A stretch of 42,611 nucleotides of DNA, taken from positions 1 to 42,611 of the forward strand of contig CAZOOR010000013.1 in the NCBI GenBank assembly GCA_964581505.1, written 5' to 3'. This document shows positions 1-8,205 of the stretch, one piece after another (position 1 is the stretch's first letter; every line of letters starts with the position of its first letter). The DNA comes from CAZOOR01 sp964581505 (GTDB lineage: Bacteria; Bacteroidota; Ignavibacteria; Kapaibacteriales; UBA2268). The position numbers were made by a program, and so were the translations under genes. The notes under the pieces were generated by a model. That model ran no database searches and was not told the DNA's origin. It worked only from the letters and a program-made list of their open reading frames with translations.

Positions 1-438
1 ACTATTTGGGGATTTGATGCATCTTTTGAATTTCTACCGTTTAATAATTTATCTCTGAAAGCAAATTTAACTTATATGAGTATAGCTAATGCTCTGAAAA
101 ACGCAAACGGTAAAACAATACCTGTTACACACAAGCCGGAAATTCTTTCCGGGATTGTTCTAAGCTATAGATTTGATTTTGGACTAAAAATCAACTGTGA
201 GATAGAAACTGTTGGCAGGCAGTATGAACGGAATCCCGATAATAAAAATGAATATTTGGAAATTTCGGGTACATCAATATTCAATACGCGTATAGCCTAT
301 AATCTTACAAAGATAAATAACATTGAATCTGAGATATTTATTAGGGTGAATAATATTGCCGATACATACAGAATATACCAGCTTGGCTTGCCCGAGCCTG
401 GTAGAATGCTCCGAGCCGGTGTGATATTGAATTTATAG
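1..438 (+). CDS. TonB-dependent receptor, C-terminal fragment (5' end outside window)
   Basis: The reading frame is open from base 1 and ends at a TAA at 436-438, so only the last 145 or so residues of a larger protein are present. The fragment alternates hydrophobic and polar residues as transmembrane beta-strands do, and ends GLPEPGRMLRAGVILNL. The 'G-x-P-x-PGR' turn followed by a short final strand ending in a hydrophobic residue is typical of the last two strands of TonB-dependent outer-membrane receptors. Known role of the family: TonB/ExbBD-energised uptake of siderophores, vitamins or glycans across the outer membrane. The substrate cannot be told from this piece, because the plug and TonB box are missing. 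It converges on the large minus-strand gene downstream and shares a terminator with it. Confidence 0.8.
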   Translation, partial: TIWGFDASFEFLPFNNLSLKANLTYMSIANALKNANGKTIPVTHKPEILSGIVLSYRFDFGLKINCEIETVGRQYERNPDNKNEYLEISGTSIFNTRIAYNLTKINNIESEIFIRVNNIADTYRIYQLGLPEPGRMLRAGVILNL

Positions 439-485
439 TATTTTAAAAAGCAAACTATTGCAGTTTAAATATACTCCAAATAACA

Positions 486-513
486 AAAGGGTTTCCCGCA
501 AAGGAAACCCTTT
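486..513. terminator. bidirectional intrinsic terminator
   Basis: An 11-bp perfect stem, AAAGGGTTTCC (486-496) with GGAAACCCTTT (503-513), closes a 6-nt loop. A-rich flank on one side and T-rich on the other let it work both ways. It lies between the stop of the receptor at 438 and the stop of the convergent large gene at 536. Confidence 0.85.
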
Positions 514-535
514 ATTAATTCTATTCAAGATTGAA

Positions 536-3500
536 TTATTTTACAATCTGAATGTAAGTTACAAACTGCTCGCCGTTACTCTTCATAACGATTGAGTATT
601 GACCGCTCATTAATTCGTTGGCATTAATTCTAAATGAATGAACACCTGTATTGCTATATTCATTGAGCAATGTACGAACTAATTTACCGCCCATATCAAA
701 GAGGCTAATTTCGACTTGTCCTGCTTCTGCAACATTGAACTCAATATTTGCAATATTAGTAACAGGATTGGGGACAGGTGCTGATAACCAGCTTGTATTG
801 TCTCCACCGACTTTTACTTCGCGTTCCTCGCTGTAAGAGAACTCACCGCTGAGGTCAACAACTTTCAATCTGTAAATATAGGTCTGTCCTAATTCAACAT
901 TTCTGTCTGTGATAGGACCGTAAACGATTTCGCTTACACTTGAACCATTTGCATTTTCTTCGGCAATCTTAGTGAATGCGGAAACACCCGATTCATTCTT
1001 AACTGCTCTTTCGATTTCAAATTTATCGGAGTTGTACTCGGAAGCGGTTACCCAGCTTAGTTCAACTTGTCTTCCGCGTGCAATAGCATCGAAGCTGACG
1101 AGTTCAACAGGAATAATTGTTCCACCGTTCTTTTCAATATAATCAATTGAAGCACGGATAAGCATTTCTAAATCGCCCCAATGACGCCAATCAACAGCAT
1201 AGTAACAAACATTTCTTGTTAAAGTAGTAGTCGTTACACCACCGATACTATCAGATGTTGCGGCATTATGATTAACATAATAGAATGCCGGAGTTGCAAG
1301 ACCTTCGCCCAAAGGATTGACGCTAACCAACCCGCAATAGGGAGGAACATCATTTGTTACGTGGGTAGCATAGATGTTATTTACAACTTTTCTGAATACT
1401 GAAATACCTACAACTTCGTTGCTGTCATTATCTGCATTAGCACCAAGAGGATTACCCGGAGTTACATAATCGGAGCGGAGAATACCGCCTACAAAATCTG
1501 CATCGGCATTTCTACTGCCGTTCATATGTTCGCGTACGAGTTCTTGGCTACCGATAATGAGATTTCTCTTTTCAATTGTATTGCCACCGGCTAGGAATCT
1601 CTTAATATCAATTCTTTCGTATCTGGTCATAGGAGCGTCATCTCCGTCAGCCCAGAACATTGTTCTGTAATTTGTATAATTAACAGCCTTCGGTTCCCAA
1701 CCTAATCTATCAAAGATGTCATAATCAAATTGCTCTTTATTTGCATCAACAGCCCAACCGAGAAGACCGAGACCATCAACGAGTGCTTGATAGTTCAATT
1801 TGCCAGCTACTTCATCAGATGTTGAAGTATTATCAAGATTTTGGAAACTATTCTCAGCAGAAAGAATCATTCGTAAGCTTGATTTTGCCAGATAGAAACG
1901 AACAACTTTTTCAATCTTATTATTTGCATTGTTTTGGTCTGCACCAATTGCAATAACAATTTTGTATTTAGGTGTTACGTTTGCTTCCATAGTAACAAAT
2001 TCGTCTGGTGCTACATAACCGAGACCCGATAAATCAGAATAAGTTAATGGCGCAAAATCAGGAGCAACACCATCAGCTAATTTCCAGTCTGCTTCAACTG
2101 TTTGAGTTGTCGGAGCAGTAACAAGAGTAGTTGTTGTCAATTCCGGTACATTAGAGAATAAACCGTCTGGTTGTTCGCGATAAACATAAACAGTAGCAGT
2201 AACTGAATTCTGAGGCAAGTTGCCGCTATTTCTGAATAAGCCCTTGATATTAACCGGAGCAGTAGTCATAATGTATTGTGCATCGGAGAAGAAGCCTGAA
2301 CCTGCTTTATAGGCAGCCGGTGCAGTAATTTTAATTGCTTCCATATCCGAAAGATATAATCTACCGTCAAACTCAACATGACCGACATCATATCTTTGAC
2401 CTGCGGCTCCACGTGTAATACCATCAATATCGTATTTCACCCAATCGACTTTATTACCGCGATTGTTCAAGATAGAACCGAGTGGTGCAGGATTGTCGTT
2501 AATTCTCAATTGCTGTTTAGGAGCTGTACCTTCAAAGACATAGTCTTGTGTGAAATCACCAACAGCTGAATTGAAGTCCTGACCTGTCCAGTTTTGCCAT
2601 TGTGTTAATTCTTTATAGTCATCTCTGGCACCTACTTCAATAATATCGCCGTTTTCGTCCATTTCAATAAAGTGGAAATAAGAAGCATCGGCGGCATTAG
2701 ATGTCCAGAAAGCATTTCTATCAGATATAAGAGAACCGTCTTTTGGCATTACACCCTGTAAGAAGAATCCTGCATATCCTGTTGCAGATGATTGAACTTC
2801 TGCATCTGTTAAAGCAACCGCATTATTATACAATACTGCATCATCTGTTTGTTGTAATGCAATACCGAATACAACACTGTTTGAAGAAATTCCGTTATTA
2901 TCTGACCTTAACCATACGGTATTATTGATAATTTGGTCATTCTTTGTGTAATATGTTTTAATTTTAGGTGTTGTCATCATCGTCATAAAATCTCTATCCA
3001 GTTGTCTTTCCGTAAAGACGTGAATACCGGCACGAGCCGCTGTTTCCGAACTTGTGTTCAAGTCCCAAATAGCATTATTTGAAATATGAATATTTTCATC
3101 TGTATCAGGGAACGACACAAACGAAGGATTGGAGAACGGATAAAGGTTCTTTGCTTGTTCGGAAACAATACCACCCGACATTACAGATGATGTAACATCA
3201 CTAATTTCGTTGCCGTTAATTGATAATGAGATGTTGTTATAGCCAAACCATTGCGAATTACCCTGACCGCCTAATAAGATACCATAAGCAGAGTTTGATG
3301 CACTTTCGACATGATAAATTCTGTTATAGGCAACAGTTGAATTCTCTTCATGACCCATAAAGATACCTGCACGGCAAAGATTATAAATCTCATTATGAGT
3401 AATTTCATTATGCTTGTTATAGAAACGCTCATATACGGATTTACTTTCATTATAAAGAGGACCAATACCGATAGATACAACACCATAAGCAAAACCGCTA

Positions 3501-6175
3501 ATTTCATTACGTGTAATTTGGTTATATGCTATTGCATTTGTATCCAAGCGATATATGTTTGAGTTATCTTTTTTATCCTTAGGATAGATGTTTCTTAATA
3601 GGATACCGGTAGAATATGTACCGTAAGTTCTAATATCCTTTTCATAATAAAATCCGCTAAAAGCGGCATCATATTTTGTTTTTGGTAATAAATCTGCACA
3701 AGACGATGTATTTGTTTTTACTAAACAATTCTTGATAGTATTGTGTGCAGCACCTTTACCCAAATAGAAAACTGCATTGAAATCATTGCTTGTATTTAGA
3801 ACAAACTTCAAAGATTTTTGCGAACCGCCATCAAATGTAATATAACCGTCTGAATTTGCATAATCTCTTTTCAATCCTGTTGTAACGTGATGAATAGCGG
3901 CATATCTATTGCTTGGTTCCATATTCTGGGCAATATATACACCAACACCACCGGCAGTATTCAGGTTAATCGTAACACTACCTTTATATAGTGATTTATC
4001 TTGTGAAGGTTTAAATGTAATAGGATTATCCTCACTTACACCAATAATCTTACCTGACATATCCCAAGCCGGAGTTTCCATTATCGGGTCGCCAATATTA
4101 TATGTTGCATCTGTTAATAGGAAAGTACATGGACCTGTTACACCTTGTAAATAAAGTGCATCAAGTGCTTCGTCGATAGTCATAAAGTTTCTTGGACTAC
4201 CGGCATATCTTGTGCCGATTGTATATGTTCCTGCCATGGCGTCAATAACATAGAAAGTACTTGTATATGTATTGTTGGAAGTAATCGGGTCTTCGGGTAA
4301 ATTAATGGAAACACTAACTCCATAAGAACCTGCTGAAGGAGGTATGAAATTACTATTAAAGAAAGCATCAGTAGTATTATATCTGCCAGAAGGAATGTCT
4401 TGGACAATAACATTATCAGTAAATATTACATCATAAGGAGGAATGTTTTTCCATATTTTAATTGTTGCAGGTGCATCTGAAATATCACTAACACCATTGT
4501 TTCTGAATCTTGCCAAAGGAAGAACCGGACGTCCGACATAGATAGAATCTGAAGGTATTAAAATTTTAACAGGCTCTGCTTCTAATTCATAAGCAACAGT
4601 AAAATAGAAATTATTATCTCTTACTTTCGGTAGAATATTGTTATTCATTTCGTCGTCTCGTGTCGGGTCTGTCGGCGTTGCTTTGAATACCAATTGATAG
4701 TCTCCTGCGATAGTAGGATAGAAAGTTGGGAAATCAATATCAACCCAATCACCAGTTGCTAATGTTTGTGGTGGATTTGTGGGCCATTGTATTGTTTGAT
4801 TATATATTGTATCAGTGCCATTATTAGCAATGATTAATGCTTGTGCATCAAATGTGTTAAAAGTTGTTATTCCAACATTTGCAAATCTTCCTCTAATAGG
4901 TATTCTTACATATAATGGATATTTGAAATCTTGTTTTTTTCGAGGGTTTAATATTTTTGTTACTGCCAAATCAAAATCCAATGCAATAATAAATGTTTTC
5001 GAAGGTAGCTTTTGTACAAAGTTGAAACCTGGCAAATGCATTTCGGACTCAACAATATATTCACCACCAACAATTTGATTTTGATTTGTTTGTAAATCAA
5101 ATTCACCGTTTGCACCTGCGGCAATACCAGTGGCATAAGGGATATTGACACTTGCCGCAGTACCAACAGGTTGTGGATTGAAAGTGAATAAGGTATTAGT
5201 ATAATCAGCTTGTGTACCTGTATAAATAGTTCTGAAATCAGGATTATTTACAGGGTCAGCAGGCAGAGGACCTGAAATAGAGAATTTCGCAAAAACATTT
5301 GGTTGTGTTGCAATTCTTTTGAAAATCATTGCAGGATGTTGAGTGCCTGTATAAATATCGCCTCTTCTGAATATTGAACCATTTGTTGGAAATGTCTCTA
5401 CTAATGCAGGAAATGCTGTTAAGGAAATAGTTGTTCCAGGTCGTAAATTCCCAAAATTTGAAACTGTTATTGAACCGGTTCCACGGGTTGGGGCGCCACC
5501 ATTTTTACTAGACCAAGCAGATGAAAACGGTGCACCAGGTATTACTTCAATCCATGATGCTCGGGTATATTGATTTGCTTGTGAATAATAGCCGGTAAAC
5601 CCGCAGAAATATTTTTCGGTACCATTGTATGAGCCTTTTGACATTTGTCCATAAATTATTTCAACATTATTTGATGTTTCATACAATCTTACTTGAAAAT
5701 TCATATTTCCGGTTCTAGGATTGCGCTCCCTATAAAAAACTACATTTGACCACTGAAAAATTAATACACGATTTGGAGCGACACCCAGCATAGTAACTTC
5801 AATTCTCCCATTTGTAATAAGGTCGCCACGAATAGCTTGTATTGAAGGATAAACTTTATGAATTGGGGTTCTCCAGTACCAAAAACGAAAGTTCCATTTA
5901 GGTGGTACCATCCAAAGATAACCATTTGTTGATGCTATAATGCCATCTGCTGTCCCAGCTTTGTACAGATGATTGTCCCATTTAAAATCAAACGGAAAAT
6001 GTATTCCAACTGCTTGATCATCGCCTGTTGTAAGCAGCATACCACTAATAGGATTGTAACTACCATTAGTAACGCTGAGTGTCATATCTTGAAGTGATTG
6101 CGCATTTACATCAGTTGCCCAAATGCCCAAGGTCAAGAATAGAGTTAATAGAATTAGTGAAAGTTTTTTAAACAT
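536..6175 (-). CDS. very large secreted multidomain protein with beta-helix and T9SS type A sorting domain
   Basis: I place the start at the ATG ending at 6175, not at the upstream in-frame codons that reach 6367. This ATG has an AAGGGG ribosome-binding site 7 nt before it and begins an obvious signal peptide (MFKKLSLILLTLFLTLGI...). That gives 1,879 residues. An N-terminal beta-rich region is followed by CARDB-like Ig-type modules at about residues 420-650. Residues about 775-1175 look like a right-handed parallel beta-helix, with many short N/I/G-rich strand repeats such as HNEITHNEIYNL and FDGGSQKS. A globular domain follows at about 1430-1610. The C-terminus (about 1790-1879) has 'PVPNPVTN', 'SLFDMGGKLVRTL' and 'LMSGQYSIVMKSNGEQFV', the pattern of a type IX secretion sorting domain. 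Known for the family: the domain directs outer-membrane export and is usually cleaved. The function is probably a surface adhesin or carbohydrate-interacting protein; that is inference. It sits alone between two terminator or spacer regions. Confidence 0.85.
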   Translation of the reverse strand: MFKKLSLILLTLFLTLGIWATDVNAQSLQDMTLSVTNGSYNPISGMLLTTGDDQAVGIHFPFDFKWDNHLYKAGTADGIIASTNGYLWMVPPKWNFRFWYWRTPIHKVYPSIQAIRGDLITNGRIEVTMLGVAPNRVLIFQWSNVVFYRERNPRTGNMNFQVRLYETSNNVEIIYGQMSKGSYNGTEKYFCGFTGYYSQANQYTRASWIEVIPGAPFSSAWSSKNGGAPTRGTGSITVSNFGNLRPGTTISLTAFPALVETFPTNGSIFRRGDIYTGTQHPAMIFKRIATQPNVFAKFSISGPLPADPVNNPDFRTIYTGTQADYTNTLFTFNPQPVGTAASVNIPYATGIAAGANGEFDLQTNQNQIVGGEYIVESEMHLPGFNFVQKLPSKTFIIALDFDLAVTKILNPRKKQDFKYPLYVRIPIRGRFANVGITTFNTFDAQALIIANNGTDTIYNQTIQWPTNPPQTLATGDWVDIDFPTFYPTIAGDYQLVFKATPTDPTRDDEMNNNILPKVRDNNFYFTVAYELEAEPVKILIPSDSIYVGRPVLPLARFRNNGVSDISDAPATIKIWKNIPPYDVIFTDNVIVQDIPSGRYNTTDAFFNSNFIPPSAGSYGVSVSINLPEDPITSNNTYTSTFYVIDAMAGTYTIGTRYAGSPRNFMTIDEALDALYLQGVTGPCTFLLTDATYNIGDPIMETPAWDMSGKIIGVSEDNPITFKPSQDKSLYKGSVTINLNTAGGVGVYIAQNMEPSNRYAAIHHVTTGLKRDYANSDGYITFDGGSQKSLKFVLNTSNDFNAVFYLGKGAAHNTIKNCLVKTNTSSCADLLPKTKYDAAFSGFYYEKDIRTYGTYSTGILLRNIYPKDKKDNSNIYRLDTNAIAYNQITRNEISGFAYGVVSIGIGPLYNESKSVYERFYNKHNEITHNEIYNLCRAGIFMGHEENSTVAYNRIYHVESASNSAYGILLGGQGNSQWFGYNNISLSINGNEISDVTSSVMSGGIVSEQAKNLYPFSNPSFVSFPDTDENIHISNNAIWDLNTSSETAARAGIHVFTERQLDRDFMTMMTTPKIKTYYTKNDQIINNTVWLRSDNNGISSNSVVFGIALQQTDDAVLYNNAVALTDAEVQSSATGYAGFFLQGVMPKDGSLISDRNAFWTSNAADASYFHFIEMDENGDIIEVGARDDYKELTQWQNWTGQDFNSAVGDFTQDYVFEGTAPKQQLRINDNPAPLGSILNNRGNKVDWVKYDIDGITRGAAGQRYDVGHVEFDGRLYLSDMEAIKITAPAAYKAGSGFFSDAQYIMTTAPVNIKGLFRNSGNLPQNSVTATVYVYREQPDGLFSNVPELTTTTLVTAPTTQTVEADWKLADGVAPDFAPLTYSDLSGLGYVAPDEFVTMEANVTPKYKIVIAIGADQNNANNKIEKVVRFYLAKSSLRMILSAENSFQNLDNTSTSDEVAGKLNYQALVDGLGLLGWAVDANKEQFDYDIFDRLGWEPKAVNYTNYRTMFWADGDDAPMTRYERIDIKRFLAGGNTIEKRNLIIGSQELVREHMNGSRNADADFVGGILRSDYVTPGNPLGANADNDSNEVVGISVFRKVVNNIYATHVTNDVPPYCGLVSVNPLGEGLATPAFYYVNHNAATSDSIGGVTTTTLTRNVCYYAVDWRHWGDLEMLIRASIDYIEKNGGTIIPVELVSFDAIARGRQVELSWVTASEYNSDKFEIERAVKNESGVSAFTKIAEENANGSSVSEIVYGPITDRNVELGQTYIYRLKVVDLSGEFSYSEEREVKVGGDNTSWLSAPVPNPVTNIANIEFNVAEAGQVEISLFDMGGKLVRTLLNEYSNTGVHSFRINANELMSGQYSIVMKSNGEQFVTYIQIVK

Positions 6176-6182
6176 ATTAATA

Positions 6183-6188
6183 CCCCTT
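6183..6188 (-). promoter_or_regulatory. ribosome-binding site that sets the start of the large T9SS cargo gene
   Basis: The minus strand reads AAGGGG 7 nt before the ATG at 6175. No comparable site precedes the upstream in-frame start codons, so this site decides the start. Confidence 0.7.
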
Positions 6189-6296
6189 AAAATTGTAAAA
6201 AATAATATTAGTAAAAAAAAAAATATTTTTTTCATGAAATCACCCAGCAAATATAACATTACAAATAGATATTTGTTTCCTTTTATTATATCGAAA

Positions 6297-6368
6297 TGTG
6301 TAAAAAATGACATATATTTAATTATTTCCACACATATTGCCGAAAAAGTGTGCAATTTTCTACACACT
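6297..6368. repeat. cluster of TGTG/CACA inverted repeats
   Basis: AGTGTG (6347-6352) and CACACT (6363-6368) are perfect inverted arms around a 10-nt spacer. ATGTG (6296-6300) and CCACACAT (near 6328-6335) form a second, wider inverted pair. TGTGTAAAA at 6297-6305 matches the relaxed DnaA-box pattern TTWTNCACA on the minus strand, and TTCTACACA at 6358-6366 misses it by one base. This could be an operator for the adjacent cargo gene or chance in AT-rich DNA. Confidence 0.3.
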
Positions 6369-6480
6369 GTAAATAGGGATTGACAGTTTTTGCAATAATC
6401 GTCAATTGAAAATTTTATTAATATTTTAAAATAAAAACATAGATAGGTTCCAATATTTTAAAATATTAACTATAAAATTA

Positions 6481-6537
6481 TTATAACTTCATGAACTTCA
6501 ATATTCTTGCGCCAACACGGACAAAATACACATTAGA
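6481..6537 (-). pseudogene. relic of a T9SS sorting-domain C-terminus
   Basis: Read on the minus strand, this stretch encodes SNVYFVRVGARILKFMKL and then TAA, and it is preceded in frame by a stop at 6538-6540. It closely resembles the true C-terminus GVYFIRVGGKMYKFVKM encoded at 42244-42300. At DNA level, 6511-6532 and 42274-42295 agree at 20 of 22 positions. No start, ribosome-binding site or upstream coding sequence remains. It is best read as the last 18 codons of a decayed or recombined cargo gene. Confidence 0.6.
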
Positions 6538-6705
6538 TTAATCTGAAATTATTAATATATGTTCTATTTTCCCAGATGGTCTGCAATGGATAAATGAAAT
6601 AATAATTATGTGGTGCATACAAAATAGCAAATGCAAACAAATATATTCCGAAAATTCTATTTTTTTTCTTATATTATTTTTTCATTAATTGACAAATAGA
6701 CAGTA

Positions 6706-7728
6706 ATGAGTAGAGATAATAATATAATTGATGTAAATGAAAAATTTTCCGATGAAGAATTTGATTCCACTCTGAGACCAAAAGTCTTTGACGAGTTTAC
6801 CGGACAGAATAAAATTGTCAATAACTTGAAAATATTTATTCAAGCGGCTAAGCAAAGAGGGGAGTCGCTAGACCACGTACTTCTAACTGGACCTCCGGGA
6901 TTGGGTAAAACTACTTTGAGCTATATTATTGCTCGCGAAATGAATGCAGGTATTAAAGTTTCGTCCGGTCCTGTCCTTGATAAACCTGCTGATTTAGCCG
7001 GTATTCTAACTGGTTTGGAGGAAGGTGACATATTATTTATTGACGAAATACACAGGTTGTCATCCGTTGTGGAGGAGTATTTATATTCGGCAATGGAGGA
7101 TTTTCGTCTGGATATTATGATTGATTCGGGACCTGGTGCAAAGAGCATACAGATTAATCTCAAACCATTTACATTAATTGGTGCGACAACGCGTGCGGGA
7201 TTGATTACGGCACCCCTACGTTCACGTTTTGGCATTGTAAACAGATTGGACTATTATGATTCAAGTGAATTATTGAAAGTAGTTTATCGTTCTGCAACAA
7301 TTCTAAACGTGGCTCTTGAAGAAGACGGAGCGCGAGAATTGGCAAGTCGTTCACGCGGCACTCCGCGTATTACAAACCGTCTGCTTAGGCGAACACGTGA
7401 TTTTGCACAAGTTAAGGGAGATGGCATTATTACAATAGATATTGCAAAAATGGCATTAGATGCCCTTGAAGTGGACGAATTTGGTCTTGACGAAATGGAC
7501 AAACGAATTATATTAACAATTATAGAAAAATATAACGGCGGTCCGGTTGGTTTGAGTACTATTGCTACTGCGGTAGGCGAGGAGAGCGGCACTATTGAGG
7601 AAGTCTATGAGCCATTTCTCATACGCGAAGGATTAATCAGTAGAACACCAAGGGGTAGGGTAGCCGGCGATAGAGCGTATTTGCATTTTGGCATTTCGAA
7701 ACCTAAGGAAGGTTCTCTTTTTGAATAA
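6706..7728 (+). CDS. ruvB: Holliday junction branch migration DNA helicase RuvB
   Basis: RuvB is the AAA+ motor that, with RuvA and RuvC, drives branch migration of Holliday junctions during recombinational repair. The 340-residue length is normal. Visible motifs are the Walker A GPPGLGKT (residues 62-69), Walker B with ILFIDEIHRL (about 109-118), sensor 1 GATTRAG (159-165) and the arginine-finger region around LRSRFG (171-176). The C-terminal winged-helix domain includes GGPVGLSTIATAVGEE and the terminal TPRGR motif. The ATG at 6706 follows an AT-rich leader with no obvious Shine-Dalgarno sequence. ruvA and ruvC are not in the window, so they must be elsewhere. The stop overlaps the proposed TTG start of the next gene, which suggests the two are translated together. 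Confidence 0.97.
   Translation: MSRDNNIIDVNEKFSDEEFDSTLRPKVFDEFTGQNKIVNNLKIFIQAAKQRGESLDHVLLTGPPGLGKTTLSYIIAREMNAGIKVSSGPVLDKPADLAGILTGLEEGDILFIDEIHRLSSVVEEYLYSAMEDFRLDIMIDSGPGAKSIQINLKPFTLIGATTRAGLITAPLRSRFGIVNRLDYYDSSELLKVVYRSATILNVALEEDGARELASRSRGTPRITNRLLRRTRDFAQVKGDGIITIDIAKMALDALEVDEFGLDEMDKRIILTIIEKYNGGPVGLSTIATAVGEESGTIEEVYEPFLIREGLISRTPRGRVAGDRAYLHFGISKPKEGSLFE
7705..7712 (+). promoter_or_regulatory. ribosome-binding site within the 3' end of ruvB for the cupin gene
   Basis: AAGGAAGG lies 8 nt before a TTG at 7721 and well after the in-frame ATG at 7688. It therefore supports the TTG as the true start of the cupin gene. Confidence 0.6.
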
Positions 7729-8047
7729 GGAAATCAATAATATTTTCAACAGTTTACCGGTTTTACCTCATACTGAGGAAATTGTCGAAATTCTTGCTGA
7801 AAACAAAAATGTACGAATTGAGAGAATAATTTCGACCGGACAGAGTTCGCCACCTGAATTTTGGTACGAACAAGAAGAAAATGAATTTGTTCTATTGCTG
7901 AGCGGAGAGGCGGAATTGGAATTTGAAGATAAAATTATTTCTATGAAATCCGGAGACTATTTAATCATTCCTGCCAAACAAAAACATCGAGTAAAAAGTA
8001 CAAGCAACAATACTCATTCGGTTTGGCTTGCTATATTTTATCAATAG
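7721..8047 (+). CDS. small cupin-domain protein
   Basis: With a TTG start at 7721, whose codon overlaps the end of ruvB and is preceded by AAGGAAGG, the product is 108 residues. An earlier in-frame ATG at 7688 would give 119. A single cupin barrel fills the protein. The second cupin motif is clear (GDYLIIPAKQKHRV, G-x5-P-x4-H). The first motif is altered: the usual histidine pair is replaced by 'WYEQEENEFVLLLSGEAELEF', as in a subfamily with Asp/Gln-Glu at that place. Metal binding may therefore be weak or different. The family has no single reaction, so the function is unknown. It appears to be the second gene of a ruvB pair. Confidence 0.8.
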   Translation: MNKEINNIFNSLPVLPHTEEIVEILAENKNVRIERIISTGQSSPPEFWYEQEENEFVLLLSGEAELEFEDKIISMKSGDYLIIPAKQKHRVKSTSNNTHSVWLAIFYQ

Positions 8048-8138
8048 ATTATATTTGGTTATTGTTAAATATTAGAATTTTAATATATCAATTCAAGTAT
8101 TCGGCAAACCAAAAACATTATTATTTAAATAATATCAT

Positions 8139-8169
8139 TTTGTAAAGAAGATAAAAAAACTTATCTTTG
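8139..8169 (+). promoter_or_regulatory. Bacteroidota-type promoter for ileS
   Basis: TTTG at 8139-8142 is followed after exactly 19 nt by TATCTTTG at 8162-8169. This is a full match to the Bacteroides-type consensus (-33 TTTG, -7 TAnnTTTG, 19-nt spacer). Transcription would start near 8176, giving a leader of about 30 nt before the ATG at 8206. Confidence 0.65.
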
Positions 8170-8205
8170 TTGCTTGTTTTTTTATAATTTTTTAGCAACT
8201 AAATT

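Larger units (their letters stand above)
6176..6705. other. 530-bp AT-rich intergenic region between divergent genes
   Basis: This non-coding gap separates the minus-strand cargo gene from ruvB. On the minus strand, 6248-6255 reads TATATTTG, which fits the Bacteroidota -7 element TAnnTTTG and would give a leader of about 70 nt for the cargo gene. I see no convincing -33 TTTG at the expected distance. The gap also holds a set of TGTG/CACA inverted repeats (6297-6368) and a relic of a sorting-domain gene (6481-6537). No clear promoter or ribosome-binding site for ruvB was recognised. Nothing else in 6541-6705 could be identified. Confidence 0.6.

Noticed and set aside
6176..6367. In-frame N-terminal extension of the large cargo protein by up to 64 residues
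   Set aside because: The ATG at 6175 has a good ribosome-binding site and a signal peptide. The extension has neither and would bury the signal peptide.
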